Origin: Porcisia hertigi
Taxonomy: Eukaryota; Euglenozoa; Kinetoplastea; Trypanosomatida; Trypanosomatidae
Length of the DNA stretch: 64,000 nt
NCBI RefSeq assembly: GCF_017918235.1
Contig: NC_090595.1
Coordinates: forward strand, 3,631,501 to 3,695,500
Direction: 5' to 3'
The position numbers and the translations under genes were made by a program. Below are positions 49,547 to 60,729 of the stretch, piece after piece (the stretch's first letter is position 1; each line of letters opens with the position of its first letter). The notes beneath the pieces were generated by a model. That model was not told where the DNA came from. It made no database searches and saw nothing but the letters and a program-made list of their open reading frames with translations.

Positions 49547-49693
49547 CGGGCGTGCCAGGGGGAGGGACCGGTTAGGCACATGTCAGGCGAAAACAAAGAG
49601 GGAGCTCGATGGCTCGAATATAACACCCGCTTCGAGTTTCACGTAGCGCACTGCATACGATAAAATGATCTGTAGACTTCTCAGGACTTGGAC

Positions 49694-49717
49694 ATATATA
49701 TATATATATATATATAT
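49694..49717. repeat. (AT)12 microsatellite
   Basis: Uninterrupted AT run of 24 bases. Confidence 0.95.
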
Positions 49718-50635
49718 GCATCGTGTACGCCATTCTGTTCGCTGTGTCTCTTTACACTGGCCCCTCCATATTGTACAGATGTTCTTCCCCCCAAAAATTC
49801 TCCTGGTGGCGGTGTATCGCTGTTTTCGCTCCCGTAGAAGCGCACAGAGGGTGTGGGAAATACGCCGCGATTAACATGAGTGCAAGTGCGTCGTCGTCAC
49901 GTACGCGAGAGCCCGCTGTTTCGAGTCCCGGTGACTGGAATACACAACGCAATGCTGATTTTTGAGGAGTAAAGTGGACACCATACAGAGAGTGATGACT
50001 GCAAGGAAGTGGCACACAGGCAGACACACACACACGCAGACACGTGCCAGCCGTCGGTGGTGGTGATAAAAGGTCTGGGGAAGGAATAAGAAGGAGATGT
50101 CTACGCTGGATAAAACACCAGGCTGTCAAAATTACAGCCAGAGTAGAGATACGAAGGAGGGGCGTAAAGAGAGGGGGAGGGGGAGGGGGAGGGGGGGGGG
50201 CGACGGAGGAGAGCGCTGATGATACACACGGGAAGGGTAGAGGAGGAACAGAAGCGCCTGTGTCATCTTGAACAACATCCAGGAAAACTACGTGTGTGTG
50301 TGTCTGTCTGCAAGTAGACAACTCTTTCACCCCTCTGGCGTCTGGGCCCTCCCCCCCACCTCTCTCTCTCTCTCCCATAAACAGTAAAACTGAGCTCCAC
50401 TGCAGCAAAGACGACAACGGCCCTTCAAAAGTAAAGGGGGAACCTGCAAGAATAAAAAAAAGGCAGCGAGAACAAAGTAGCATTTTTTGTTGTTGTTTCG
50501 CACGCACTAACTACGAGAGAAAGACCCACACCCAGAATAGACCCGGTATCGTGGTGGAGGAGTGGGGGCGGAATAGAGGGAACACCATGTAAGAGCTACT
50601 ACACTTCTCTCCCCGTCCCCAGCAGAGAGATGGCC

Positions 50636-51067
50636 CTACATAGACTTCCTTTTGTTTAGGCTCTTCATGACGTAGGTGAAGGCACCGTTGACGTTTCCGA
50701 TCAGCACGACCCAAAGGAAGATGATTGCGCAGCTCCATATGCGATAGATGGGGTATATGGCTACTATCAGCGTGCACAGGCCAAAGCAGATAAGGAAAGA
50801 TGCCACCAGCATGTATGCCTCGTGGTGACGATACCACTTCGGATCCTGCGGGATCTTGTACCGCGCTGTGTACCCCCACATGCAGAAGAAAGCAGCGATC
50901 ATGAGCAGAGAGGGGTAGAGGAACAGGTTGTAGGTCCGTTCTGCCGCGATACACTCCTGTATCATGCCCGTGGTGTAGATCGCGTAAAACGACACAATGG
51001 AGATGCAGAAGCGTTTCACGAAACTGCTACCCGTCTCGGGCTGCATCTTGGCCGCATTTAGATGCAT
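50636..51067 (-). CDS. Small four-TM protein, possibly TMEM128-like, with ER-retrieval-type tail
   Basis: 143 residues. Hydrophobic segments at about 18-37, 47-66, 85-106 and 110-131 with short loops, both ends presumably cytosolic. The arrangement and size resemble TMEM128, an ER protein, with a WY-containing loop before TM3 (PKWYRHHEAY), but similarity is weak. The last five residues KRKSM fit the K-x-K-x-x ER-retrieval signal. Start ATG 51067 (MHLNAAKM) is preferred; ATG 51046 is an alternative seven codons in. The long upstream extension translates Pro and Cys-Val simple repeats and is rejected. Confidence 0.7.
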   Translation of the reverse strand: MHLNAAKMQPETGSSFVKRFCISIVSFYAIYTTGMIQECIAAERTYNLFLYPSLLMIAAFFCMWGYTARYKIPQDPKWYRHHEAYMLVASFLICFGLCTLIVAIYPIYRIWSCAIIFLWVVLIGNVNGAFTYVMKSLNKRKSM

Positions 51068-51878
51068 GATTTCACTCGCTTGGGGGCGTGAGGCGTTTAT
51101 AATTAAAGGTAGAGAAGGTCCGGTAGACGTGCGTGTCGGCTCCCTGAAGAGGTCAGCGACTCGAGATAACCCGCTATGCCTTCCACAGGACAGAGAAAAC
51201 GACACGCACACACCAAAAAAAAAACGCCGTGGCGAGACGAGAGGTGCAAGGGACACAGAAAGTAATGCTGTAGAGGGATGCGAGGCAATGGGAACAGCGA
51301 GCCTGGGTAGATGGGAAGAGCAGGTGCAGAAGGAGGAGGAGGGAGTAAAGTGCAGAGCTAGTCGTGTAGCGGATGGTGGTGGTGGTGGTGGTGGTGGTGG
51401 TGGGGTTCTCCACTGATGCAGAGTTGTGGTTCTCTTTTCATGTCTTCCGGCACACATCCATGTGCTGAATTAGTGCTTTTCCATGTACGCACACACAAAG
51501 ACCCACGGAGATGGATAAAAGGGTTGAGATACTGCAACAAAAAGGCCACACACGCACTCAGTGTGGGCACACCGCGGGCGCTGTGAAGCAGAGAGGGACA
51601 ACACACGCGAACACACACGTGGGAAAAAGAAAACATACACACACGCACACACACACACACACACAAATACTGACGCGCACCCAGGATGCACTTGATCGCT
51701 GGCTTTACATATATATTATACATCTGAACCACACGGCAGGGGGGGACTAATGAGATGCACATTTCGTTTGTTTTTTTGGCGGGGAGTCCCTTGCTGAACG
51801 CGGGAGACATGTCTACCGAGAAGAGAGGCGAAGAAACCCCGCTAAGGACGCCAGAGCTCAGAGCAGGTGAACCGCTTG
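51068..51878. other. Intergenic region
   Basis: 0.8 kb. (GGT)n at 51375-51403, (CA)n at about 51643-51664, and short T and G runs. No gene seen. Confidence 0.55.
51375..51403. repeat. (GGT)n simple repeat
   Basis: About nine and a half uninterrupted GGT units; on the minus strand (ACC)n. Confidence 0.9.
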
Positions 51879-53636
51879 CTACTCAAACACCGACGTATCT
51901 ACGCCCAGTTCCCTCAAACGCCGTAGCGTGACTGCCTCCAGTATCTCCACCTCATCTGTTTTGAGTACCTCAGTGCTTGGCAGAGCTGACAAGGCGGCAT
52001 GCGCAGGATTCGTTCCCACAACATTGACCATATCGGCTACAAAAGGCGTGGGTGGGGTGAGGGAGACGTTTATATCGGCGCTGCTTAGCGAGCTCTTCTT
52101 TATTGTCGCCGGTGTTTCCATTGCTACCGGTGGAAGCGACACTGAATTCTTTGCCTCCACGGAGAAACCGCTCCGGGTGCCCCTTGAGGTGCTGCGGGAC
52201 CTGTTCGCTTCTTGCATCTTTTGTATGGCGCTGACATTGTGACGGAGAAGACCCTCCTCGAGTTTGCCTACCGTCTTCTCGAGGCGCGTCGCCTCCTCCA
52301 CTGCCGTTACCCAGTAAGACTCCAACGTTGTCGCGTGCCGAGACAAGTCCTTCACCGTCGCCATAGGACGAAGCGGCGCTGACCGCCGAAGCGCGTTTTG
52401 ACCCAAGAGCTTCAGGGCATCGCGAGCCTCGGTCGTGCTCGTGCGCTCGTTTGCATTACACGTAACGGTGCGGAAAATAAGCTGCGGTTGGAGTGGAAAG
52501 TCGTCCATCCCTTTTTCCTCCGCTCTCAGGTCGAGTCTGGCCAGGTACTTGGCGGTCGCATGTAACTTGTTTGGCAGGTAAAAACGGTTGGTCCACTCAG
52601 CGATCATTGTCTCGTAGTAGGACGAAATAATTGAAGAATACAGCATCGCCGTTTGCGCAACCGCCTCCTCGTTGTGTCTATGGAAAGGGACAGGGTTGGT
52701 TGACGAGCCTATCAAGTGAATAACCGCCATCACTGTCGAGGGATGTGTCGCAACGGAGCGCTCCGTGTAGCGGTCAAACACCGGCATCAACAGCTGCGCA
52801 GTGTTTGTACGCTCGATTAGTTCTGTTAACATCATGTCCTCCAAGGGCACACTCAGAGAGGGCTGTACGCTCTGGTGCGGCTTCAAGTTGAGGGCTACGC
52901 CTGTCTGGCATACCACGCAAGGAATGGAGAGCTCGAGGGCGCAGTAGGGTGCTGAGTTTGCGAGCGCCGAGAGTTCCCGCCCCACCACAAACGGCGCTAC
53001 TAGCTCCGTCGAAGAGAGATTTTGACGGGGCCGCAGCCACAACAGCGCTACTCTGGCTCTGCACTGCACCGCTAGACTCTCCAGCATGCTGTACAGCGTC
53101 GCAGAGACGAGGTCGAATGCGGTGATCATGCGCTTCAGTTGATAGGATGGGACGGTGCCTTCGAACATGAGACGTGGCGAGTTAGTAGGTAGACCGACAA
53201 AGGAAGGGGAGGATATCCCCGCAGAGGGCACCCGCGACGCAGCATCAGATGTCCCACTGTAATCCGTTCCGCTAGATCCGCGGTACCGGCCACCGCCGGG
53301 CACAAAAGAGACGGCGCGTGATGCGCCCCCGCGGGTCTTCCGCTGTTGCTGTTGTGGTCCCTTCTGGGCGTTTGAAGACGAGAACGGTGACACTAGAGGG
53401 TCGTTCTGCCGCTTGTGCAGCCCCTGCACCTCCTCCTCCACGGCGCCGCAGAGTTCCTGAAGCAGCTGCGCAAGTTGTGATAGGCGACTATCGTCTTTAC
53501 TCGTCTTGCCGCGAATCTCAGACAAGAGGGACGTTGTGCGGCTGAGACAGCGGCCGACTCTGTTGCTGAAGGATGCTGGTGCAAGCATATCCTCTGGGAA
53601 GCTGTGCTGACAGCTAGCGCAGAGCATCGTTGCCAT
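51879..53636 (-). CDS. GAF-domain-like hypothetical protein
   Basis: 585 residues from ATG 53636; ATG 53627 is an alternative. The N-terminus has a single CxxC (C6, C9), then a helical stretch at 30-75. Residues 80-160 are Ser/Gly/Gln-rich. Residues 170-350 resemble a GAF domain: a helix (ITAFDLVSATLYSMLESLAVQ), then strands ARVALLWLRPR and LSVPLEDM, and later VMAVIHLIGS, which fits the usual GAF end strand, followed by a helix (AVAQTAMLYSSIISSYYETMI). Residues 440-500 are coiled-coil-like (TTLESYWVTAVEEATRLEKTVGK). I infer a signalling or scaffold role; no catalytic domain is seen. Confidence 0.75.
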   Translation of the reverse strand: MATMLCASCQHSFPEDMLAPASFSNRVGRCLSRTTSLLSEIRGKTSKDDSRLSQLAQLLQELCGAVEEEVQGLHKRQNDPLVSPFSSSNAQKGPQQQQRKTRGGASRAVSFVPGGGRYRGSSGTDYSGTSDAASRVPSAGISSPSFVGLPTNSPRLMFEGTVPSYQLKRMITAFDLVSATLYSMLESLAVQCRARVALLWLRPRQNLSSTELVAPFVVGRELSALANSAPYCALELSIPCVVCQTGVALNLKPHQSVQPSLSVPLEDMMLTELIERTNTAQLLMPVFDRYTERSVATHPSTVMAVIHLIGSSTNPVPFHRHNEEAVAQTAMLYSSIISSYYETMIAEWTNRFYLPNKLHATAKYLARLDLRAEEKGMDDFPLQPQLIFRTVTCNANERTSTTEARDALKLLGQNALRRSAPLRPMATVKDLSRHATTLESYWVTAVEEATRLEKTVGKLEEGLLRHNVSAIQKMQEANRSRSTSRGTRSGFSVEAKNSVSLPPVAMETPATIKKSSLSSADINVSLTPPTPFVADMVNVVGTNPAHAALSALPSTEVLKTDEVEILEAVTLRRLRELGVDTSVFE

Positions 53637-55091
53637 GGTCAAAGCGTGGGGGAGGGGGGAGGGGAGGGGGGCCAAGTGACTGTGAAGGATCTCTCCGTGG
53701 AGGTAAGAAACAAACAAACAAACAAACACACGCACACACACACACACAGAAATCGCCCAGAGGAGCAGACGAGTGCGCGGAGAGTGAGTCGTGCACGGGG
53801 TGGATATTAGCGCAAGCAACCCCCTGAGGGCCAAAGTAGATAACCCCTGGGGAGGGGGGGGCGGTAAGAGGGGAAACGAGGAAGAGACGGGGTCGATAGG
53901 ACAGGGGAAAGGTAGGATGGGGGGAATCCAGGGGAGAATAGAGTATCACGAGCAAGCCGGGAGGGGGCGGTATGGAGAGGAAGCACTTGATCCTTGTTGA
54001 GCACAGGAATGCACATGCACACATAGATGTTAATCTGTGAAATACTTTTCGTGGTACGTTTGTCGTCGAGGGGAACAGCTGCCAAGACCGAAGTGGACGC
54101 AGTGGGCCTTTCGTTTTTCTTTGGTGGCACATTTAAGTTTTTTTATTTCTTGTTCACTTCGTTGCTGCCTTTGCAGCCCATTCAAGTGTACGATAAGAGC
54201 GAGGGGTGGGGGGTGGGGATTGAACACACGATGCGTGATGGGGGGGGGGGACGGTGAAAACAGACAGCAGTGAACACTTGCGTGGCTCAGCCTTTTTTCT
54301 CTCTTTTCCAGAACATCACCCGCTCCCCTGTCAACGTCTCGGCGCCACTGGGCAAATAGAGATGAAGCGCAAAACAACAACAAATACTCGCGTGAAAAGG
54401 AAGGAGGTGGGGAAGCAGAGCGACAACAACGAGGAAAACGAGCGATGGCAATTCAGATGACTAAAGATACCCTAGAAAAAAAACCGCGCACATATTCGTG
54501 CATATGTGCACACAAGCACACACACACACACACACAGAGAAACAGATGATCGGCGCCACGGACACAGAGGGTCGAACAAAAAACGGAGGGGAAAGAAACA
54601 GAGTCGGGCGTGCGCAGACGGGGTGGTGGTGGGCGACAAGGTGAAGCAAAGTGGAGAAAAGCATGTCCACTGCACACTGAAGAGCACACCGCCACGAGAC
54701 CGGTTTCACATTAAGGAAGGCGATGAGGCGTGCGAAGAGGAGACAAGGGACGTTCGGAAGAACGAAAAGAAGCGTTGATGAGAGAAGAAATCCAGTGACA
54801 AGAAACGCGGGGCTAACAAATCGAAGGGGGATTTCAGTTGGTGTTGTGGTCACTGGAGTTCTGCTCCGCCTCTACCTGCCGGGCGCAGATGAGTATATGA
54901 CGGGAAAAAACATGACAGACACCCAAAGTCATATGACAGTCGAGGAAGAAGACAACAGAGAGAAACAGAAGAGGGGTAAGTCATTTGCTTTGCTGCGTTC
55001 ATCCTTCTCCCCCCCCCCCCTACCCACCCACCCACCCACCCACCGAGGTGAGGGGGAAGTCTGTTACTTTCTAGCCCTCTTGATTTTATGG
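53637..55091. other. Intergenic region, GAF gene to Bdp1
   Basis: 1.45 kb. (AAAC)n and (CA)n at about 53708-53748, some 90 bp upstream of the GAF gene start, G runs near 53852-53860 and 54240-54250, (CA)n at about 54517-54535, and the C-rich tract at 55009-55044. No gene seen. Confidence 0.55.
55009..55044 (-). promoter_or_regulatory. Predicted G-quadruplex in the Bdp1 3' UTR
   Basis: The plus strand shows twelve C followed by five ACCC units and one ACC. In the mRNA sense this is five GGGT-type repeats followed by a long G run, about 50-80 nt after the Bdp1 stop codon. Four or more G-triplets separated by one base form a very stable predicted G-quadruplex. Whether it acts in the RNA is unknown. 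Confidence 0.5.
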
Positions 55092-56264
55092 TCACTCAAA
55101 AGAGAAATCCGAGTCTTCCAAGTCGGTCTGGTGCTGGTGCCCCTGTTGTGGCTGTACCGAAAGTAGTGTGTCCAGCGACGCGTGTTTTTCACAGTCGTGC
55201 CGCGAGATCATATTGAAGAGTGACTCATGATCCACGTCGAAGTCATCGTCGGCGGCGATAGGGGCGATTTCTTTCATCGCTCGTTTCGACTCCGGTTCGT
55301 ACTCGGCATCCAACTGCGTCGTTGGAGAGCGGCGCTTACGTGGCCGACACGGCGGCGCGGCTGTCATTTCGTCTAGAGTCCCTAGCGTTGCCGCCGGCAC
55401 AGAAACCTCGAGCTCCTCACTCTTGACGAGCATGTTTGTTTCCGAAGGCTGCCCGCCTGCAATCTCATCTAGGAAAGCCAGCTCTTCGGAGTTCAGTTTT
55501 TTCGGTTTCACTGGCTGCTGTGTTTCCTTCTTCTTTGCCTCGTAGCGCACCTCGAAGGTGGCCATGTCGATCGGGTGTTTCTGGTTAAGAGCAGCCTGCA
55601 CTTCCTTCGGCTTTTGCCGCATTTCTCGTTGATAAAGTCGCTTGATGTCTCTGCGTGAGCGACCGGGGAAGAGCACAGCGATAGCGCTAAAGTCTGTGCC
55701 GTATTGGGAAAGCGCCTGGTAGAAACTGCGCACCTCCCCTTCACTCCAGTCAATGCGTGCCTGCCGATTTGGGAGACGACGCGCTCGCGTTTCGAGGTCC
55801 GCTGAACCTTGTGTACTCCCGGCCTGCGCCTCCTCGCCAACATCATATGCGTTTTCTGCACCACCGTCACGCTCCTCTTCGTCTGAGGAGACTGGAGGCG
55901 GCGGCGAGTTACCCCACGAAGGGTACTGCGAGTTGTGCTGCTGCAGACGCTGAGAGTGAGGAAGTGGCGCCACTGTCGCGCCTGGTCGAGGTACACCGCT
56001 GCCTCCTGGCGGCGTGCGCATGTGCGCCGTAGATAGCGCGCCTCGTAAAACCTGCCCAATCGAGAAGTTCTGCGGATTCTTGGGCAGTGTGGGAGGCAAC
56101 TGTTCAAGTGGAATCTGTGCCAGCATGCTCAGTGGCAGGCTGCCGGTTGGGTATTCGAACGACGTACTCAGCGGACTCGGCATTGCCGCTTGGTAAGGGG
56201 ATAGCCTGTTGGCCACGACATCGTCAAGCTGATCCGGGGGAAATTCGAACTCGTTGTCGTCCAT
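55092..56264 (-). CDS. BDP1: TFIIIB subunit Bdp1 (B'')
   Basis: 390 residues from ATG 56264. The diagnostic part is the extended SANT domain at about 170-220: RIDWSEGEVRSFYQALSQYG then TDFSAIAVLFPGRSRRDIKRLYQREMRQKP, which mirrors the yeast and human Bdp1 pattern W-x-x-x-E-x-x-x-FYxALxxxGTDFSxIxxLFPxRxRxxIKxKFxxE, followed by the family PID (231-233). The N-terminal 160 residues are Pro/Ser-rich, and the C-terminus is acidic with a basic KKK/PRKRR patch (probable nuclear signal). Bdp1 with Brf1 and TBP recruits RNA polymerase III to tRNA and 5S genes. The protein is shorter than yeast Bdp1 (about 590) but within what I recall for kinetoplastids. Confidence 0.9.
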   Translation of the reverse strand: MDDNEFEFPPDQLDDVVANRLSPYQAAMPSPLSTSFEYPTGSLPLSMLAQIPLEQLPPTLPKNPQNFSIGQVLRGALSTAHMRTPPGGSGVPRPGATVAPLPHSQRLQQHNSQYPSWGNSPPPPVSSDEEERDGGAENAYDVGEEAQAGSTQGSADLETRARRLPNRQARIDWSEGEVRSFYQALSQYGTDFSAIAVLFPGRSRRDIKRLYQREMRQKPKEVQAALNQKHPIDMATFEVRYEAKKKETQQPVKPKKLNSEELAFLDEIAGGQPSETNMLVKSEELEVSVPAATLGTLDEMTAAPPCRPRKRRSPTTQLDAEYEPESKRAMKEIAPIAADDDFDVDHESLFNMISRHDCEKHASLDTLLSVQPQQGHQHQTDLEDSDFSFE

Positions 56265-58373
56265 AGCGCGGGTTGTGCGTATATGGGTGAGATGGTGCTT
56301 CTTTGAGTGCAACCCGGAACCAGGGGCACAAGCCGTAGAGATGCCACCAAACGTGCGACGACTCGCCCGCAGCAAGGCGTTGACGAGAGGTGTAGAACAA
56401 CGTCAGCAACGAGTGGAGTACCCCCTCTCCCCCTTCCCCGCAGTCTCGAGAAATGACGTGAATCACAAAACCAGACCAATAAAAAAGGTGGAGTGTACAC
56501 TACCGCCCACGATGAAGCAGAAAGCGAGGTGTACGGACCCAAACTACACCAGCGTCAGATGCACCGGGAGTTAGTGTGGACGCAACAAGACGTCGGATTG
56601 CGGGGAGGTGGACAGGCGTGGTGGCGGTGGGTTGCCAGAGAGAACAGGACAAAAGTCACGAAAGAATAGGGCTTACTATGCGGTAGGAAAAAAAAGGGGG
56701 GAGAGAGATTGGGTGGGGTGGGGTACTCGTGAGGAGAAGTGTTTAGGGTCGTTTGAAACAACGCATGGAATCCACACAAAGGGAGAGCGAGCCAACCGCA
56801 ACAGACGTACCATCAAATGGAGGAACTAGTCGACAATCCAAACGTGAGCAAGGGGAGATGTATAGGGGGGAGAAGAGCAACAGTACCACATCGGCAAGGA
56901 GAAGCCGCCGAAAAAAAAAAGGAGAAACACAGCAAGCGATGCTCACCGCTCACGCAGAGCAAGCCAGGGCGCTCCGAGGTTAAGAGGCAGGTGGCGAGAG
57001 AGGAAAGGGGAAGTAGCCTATGTTCTCCACAAAGACAGACCAATGGAAAGGTGGGGGATCGGTCGGTGGTGCATTCCTTCAGCAGTCGTGCTACAGCGGA
57101 GAGAGGGGGGCGTTGTACCTACTTCAAGTACAATGATGCTGGTGTGTGTGTACGTGCCCGTGCACGCTCGTCAGCCTCATATAACAGGGGTACACCTAGA
57201 AGGAGAGATCACAGCTAGCGAATGAAAAGAAAAGTAGGGCGCGGCGCTGCTTTGTATGTGTAATCTTGAGGGAGCTTGGCCCACGTCTTTTTCGTTTTTT
57301 TTTTTGGGGGGGGAGAGTGACTGAGATTATTATTATTATTCAGCAGAAATGAAGCCACCCAACTGAAATGGGGTGTGCGTTGGAGTCGCTCGAAAGAGCA
57401 ACACGAAGCGAGGTCGATGAAGGAATTCGACACGAAGAAGATTGGGAGGTTAATGGAAAAGAGATCGACCAGTCCATATTCTTGCGATGATGGCAGTGGT
57501 CAGGAAAAAGGCGGTGCGTGTGATGCGCGCAGAGTGCACTGCCCGAGACGGGGAGCTGTGTTTGGTCAGTTTTTGTTTTTTCGCCCTCGCGTCGCTCCAT
57601 TCGGAGTCCTGCTATGGAGATCGACCGCTACTCTAACCGACGCCGAGAGTGTGAAGGGCAAACTCTTCTCGCTGCCTCCTCGTTCGTGACGCGCGCTTGA
57701 CATGAGCCCCGTGTTATGGGTGTGCATCCCAGAGGTGTAGTTCGTTCATCATCGTCGGCGCGAGAGACGGTTGTTGACGTCACAGTGCCCCCTCCCCTCC
57801 CCCACCTTTCCAGCACTCACGTCAGCGCATGCAAAGGCCTCAGGTACTTCACAAGAAGTAGCACAGGGGGTTCGGATAGAGAGGAGACGAAGCGGTGGGG
57901 AGGGGGGGAGAGGCGACACCCAAGGCGTGAGGAATCGAAAGCAACAACACCGACATTAATGTATGTTTTACACGCGCGCACACATAGACAGGCATATAAA
58001 TATATCTGTAGACGTGCTTAGACCTTTTTTGCGTGCAGGAAAAAAATGAAAAGAGTAAAGGGGGGGGGGGGCACAGCAAACTGCAGAGGAGGCTTGAGGG
58101 GGAAAAAACGGCAACAGACGCGATAGAAATATATATAAATTTATTCAAAAGGAGAAAAAAGGGAAGAGAGACGTCGAGGCGCGCACAAGTCAATGGGGAG
58201 AAAACACGTCAAGACTCACAGACAGCCATCACATGTGACTTTTCAAATGTGCCGTAGCCCCACGTAAGCATTGCCATACCGTGACGTCTTACAGCGCACG
58301 TTTCGCACTAACATCACACACACACACACAGCCCTGCCGGTTACGAGCACCTCAGCTTTTACCGAATAGAGAA
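56265..58373. other. 2.1-kb intergenic region, Bdp1 to dienelactone hydrolase
   Basis: No supported gene. A T/G run at about 57293-57312, a TTA run at about 57327-57340, and a G run near 58059-58070. The short frames on both strands lack domains. Confidence 0.55.
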
Positions 58374-59096
58374 CTAACGGAGCGCCTTCTCGAAGAAGTC
58401 CAGCAGGAGCTGACGTGCCGTGTCCACATCCTTCATTTCTGCGGCCGTGTAGGTGTCAGGGTCGTAGCGGGCACCAAAGAAGCCGTGCGGCAGGGTGTCA
58501 AAGCGCTGGTACATATGCGGCTCCACCGGGTGAGCGCTGACAGCGGCTTCCACGTCGTTCATAGGAGGCTCGTCCTTCGACGGCATCACCAGCACTGGAG
58601 TTTTCGCCAGTTTCACAGCGTCGGCAGTGAAGAAGGATGGGTGAGCCGTGGCGGCCGCGTCAATCTTGCTCTGTGCCGCCATCATGAAGGGCAGGGCAGC
58701 TCCCCAGCACATGCCAACGGCGCCCACTTTTGCACACCCCATCTGGCGCAGAACCGCAATAGCTTTCTCCATCCGGGGAGAAAATGTGTCGAGTTTTGAG
58801 ATTCTCTCCACATATTTGGTCCAGCGCTCTGACTGAAAGTCGGCCGGCCATTCCGACTCTGGCCATGCAAGCGCGCCAAAGAAGTCCGGCATGACGACGA
58901 GGTAGCCCTGCTCAGCCAGCATGTCAGCCAAGCGCTTCGAGTTGGGCAGCATGCCGAAGATGTCGCTCACGACGACAACGCCAGCCTTGCTGTTGTAGGG
59001 ACCAACCATGTAGAAATCGTCACCAGTGGGGCTGCATTTGCACGTGGCGGCACCCTTGTCGGTAGGACAGCAGCGGACAGGGGACGGAGACGACAT
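58374..59096 (-). CDS. Dienelactone hydrolase family alpha/beta hydrolase
   Basis: 240 residues covering the full domain. The triad is visible: nucleophile Cys130 in GMCWGA, Asp175 in MPSKDEPP and His204 in LPHGFFGARYD. Other family marks are VVVSDIFGM (41-49) and YLVVMPDFFG (65-74). A Cys nucleophile in G-x-C-x-G is the dienelactone-hydrolase type rather than a Ser lipase. The N-terminus has several Cys (9, 10, 19, 21) of unknown role. The natural substrate in trypanosomatids is not known. ATG at 59096; a (TG)n tract begins about 110 nt upstream. Confidence 0.92.
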   Translation of the reverse strand: MSSPSPVRCCPTDKGAATCKCSPTGDDFYMVGPYNSKAGVVVVSDIFGMLPNSKRLADMLAEQGYLVVMPDFFGALAWPESEWPADFQSERWTKYVERISKLDTFSPRMEKAIAVLRQMGCAKVGAVGMCWGAALPFMMAAQSKIDAAATAHPSFFTADAVKLAKTPVLVMPSKDEPPMNDVEAAVSAHPVEPHMYQRFDTLPHGFFGARYDPDTYTAAEMKDVDTARQLLLDFFEKALR

Positions 59097-60729
59097 TTCT
59101 TATATGTTTTTTTCTCCCTTTGTTGTTGAGAATACCAATGAGGGACAGTCTTCAGGTATTTGCAGTCCACTAGGGATTTCGTACAAGTCGAATAAATGTT
59201 GGTCACACACACACACACACACAAAGGGAAGGGGAAGTGGAAGAGTTTTATGATCGTGACCGAAATAAAAGGGCAGAACAAATGTTGCGGGGTGGGGGTG
59301 GAGGGGGTACTGCATGCATTCTGCGTGTGGCGTGCGGGACATGTAGAAAAGTGGCGTGTGGAGGAGGGAGTAGGCGCAAGGTGAACCACGGATGACGGAT
59401 CCGCATGGAAGGTACAAACACAGGGGCTAAAGATCAGTAGGATGTAGAAACGCGACGAGGCAAAAAGTGTCCGCAGACGTGCACCTTCGAAAGAGACACG
59501 GTGCAGACCAGACAGGCTGGGCGAGGGAGCACCAATCGGGGGTGCTGTGGAGCGATACGGCACAATGCACGATGCCCTTTTACCTTTTTCAAATTCCCTT
59601 CAAGCGTCGTCAAAGTCACACGGACCGCCTTCTCGCCCACGTACGTGCGCTGTCGATGTTTTCGTCTCCAAAAGCGCCATCGTGGACGGCGGGCGGGGGA
59701 AGGGGGGGGGGGGGGTCAGGCAGACGGGGAGTTGCATTATGAAGGGGGAAATTGAGGCAGGAGACGCAGATGTTGTACTGACACATAAACAGAGAAAAGA
59801 GCAGCGGGCGGAGGGCGTAGGAAACATAAAAAAAAGATGGGAAGAAAAAAGCTGTGGGGTGTGTGCGGGTTATCTGCGCTTCGATGAAGGAGTTAAAGGG
59901 ACTTGCACCGACAACATATATATATATATATATAATGTATCGTGAGAGAGTCGGGGACCGCAAGCGGAGATGGATGCAGCCAAAGGTGTTAATCGATGTA
60001 GTCCCCGTTTCTATACTTGGACAAGTGGGGGGGGGCAAAAAAAACCAAGGGGAAAAAAGAAGTATCGAGAAATGCGACCAATATTTTGGTGAACGTGCCG
60101 GGGACAGTTCTCCTTTCATGCACAAGGACATCAAAGCATCCATCTTTCTTGAGGAACAAAAAAAAAGACGAAAACGATACGCACTTGAAGAACAACAACG
60201 AAAATGTTTTGACACGCGTCTAGGAGAGAGAGGCAGCGGTAATCGGACATGGGGAGCAGTGCACGATTATAAATAAGCCTATACACGCAGGAAGAGGGGG
60301 AGGAGGAGGAGGAGGAGGAGGCGGGGGTGTTTTCAGCGCGAAAAAGACAACAAACACCAACACAGTCGAGTGTTGTGGCAAATAGAAACACAGAGAGAAC
60401 TAAGATGCATCCAAATAATACGATAGGGGCATAGCGGTTTGTTTGTGTTTGTGTGTGTGTGTGCAGGGGAATGAGGGGGGGGGGAACTCATTCCATCTGA
60501 TTGGTCCTGGATTGTCCTTGGTCCGTTTTGAACCGAAAAGGAAATGAAAGGAGAAGGGGCCACCCTATCAGGCAGGTCCGATGAGAGATGTTGTGTTTGA
60601 TTGCAAAATATCTCCCCCCTTCCATTGGAAAAAAGAAGAAGCTGCATGTCACTTTTCGACTACGAATATGCAGACGTGCGAACAAGTGCCAGGTCAATCC
60701 GTTGGAGGCGCATGAGACAACGAGTGGAT
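59097..60729. other. 1.6-kb intergenic region
   Basis: (CA)n at 59204-59223, a G run at about 59702-59715, (TA)n at about 59917-59935, a (GGA)n run at 60298-60321, a GT run near 60445-60463 and a G run near 60476-60485. No gene seen. Confidence 0.55.
60298..60321. repeat. (GGA)n simple repeat
   Basis: Eight AGG-type units; (TCC)n on the transcribed-sense strand. Confidence 0.85.

Larger units (their letters stand above)
48016..50635. other. 2.6-kb gene-poor stretch with a dispersed repeat
   Basis: No supported gene. It holds (TA)n at about 48402-48422, (TG)n near 48576-48591, the dispersed repeat at 49368-49546, (AT)n at 49694-49717, and G/GA runs at about 50170-50202. Much of it is presumably the 3' UTR of the small four-TM gene, whose stop is at 50636. 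Confidence 0.55.

Noticed and set aside
51068-51457. 130-residue N-terminal extension of the small four-TM protein
   Set aside because: It includes a Pro run from the GGT repeat and matches 5' UTR texture. The compact protein from 51067 is complete.
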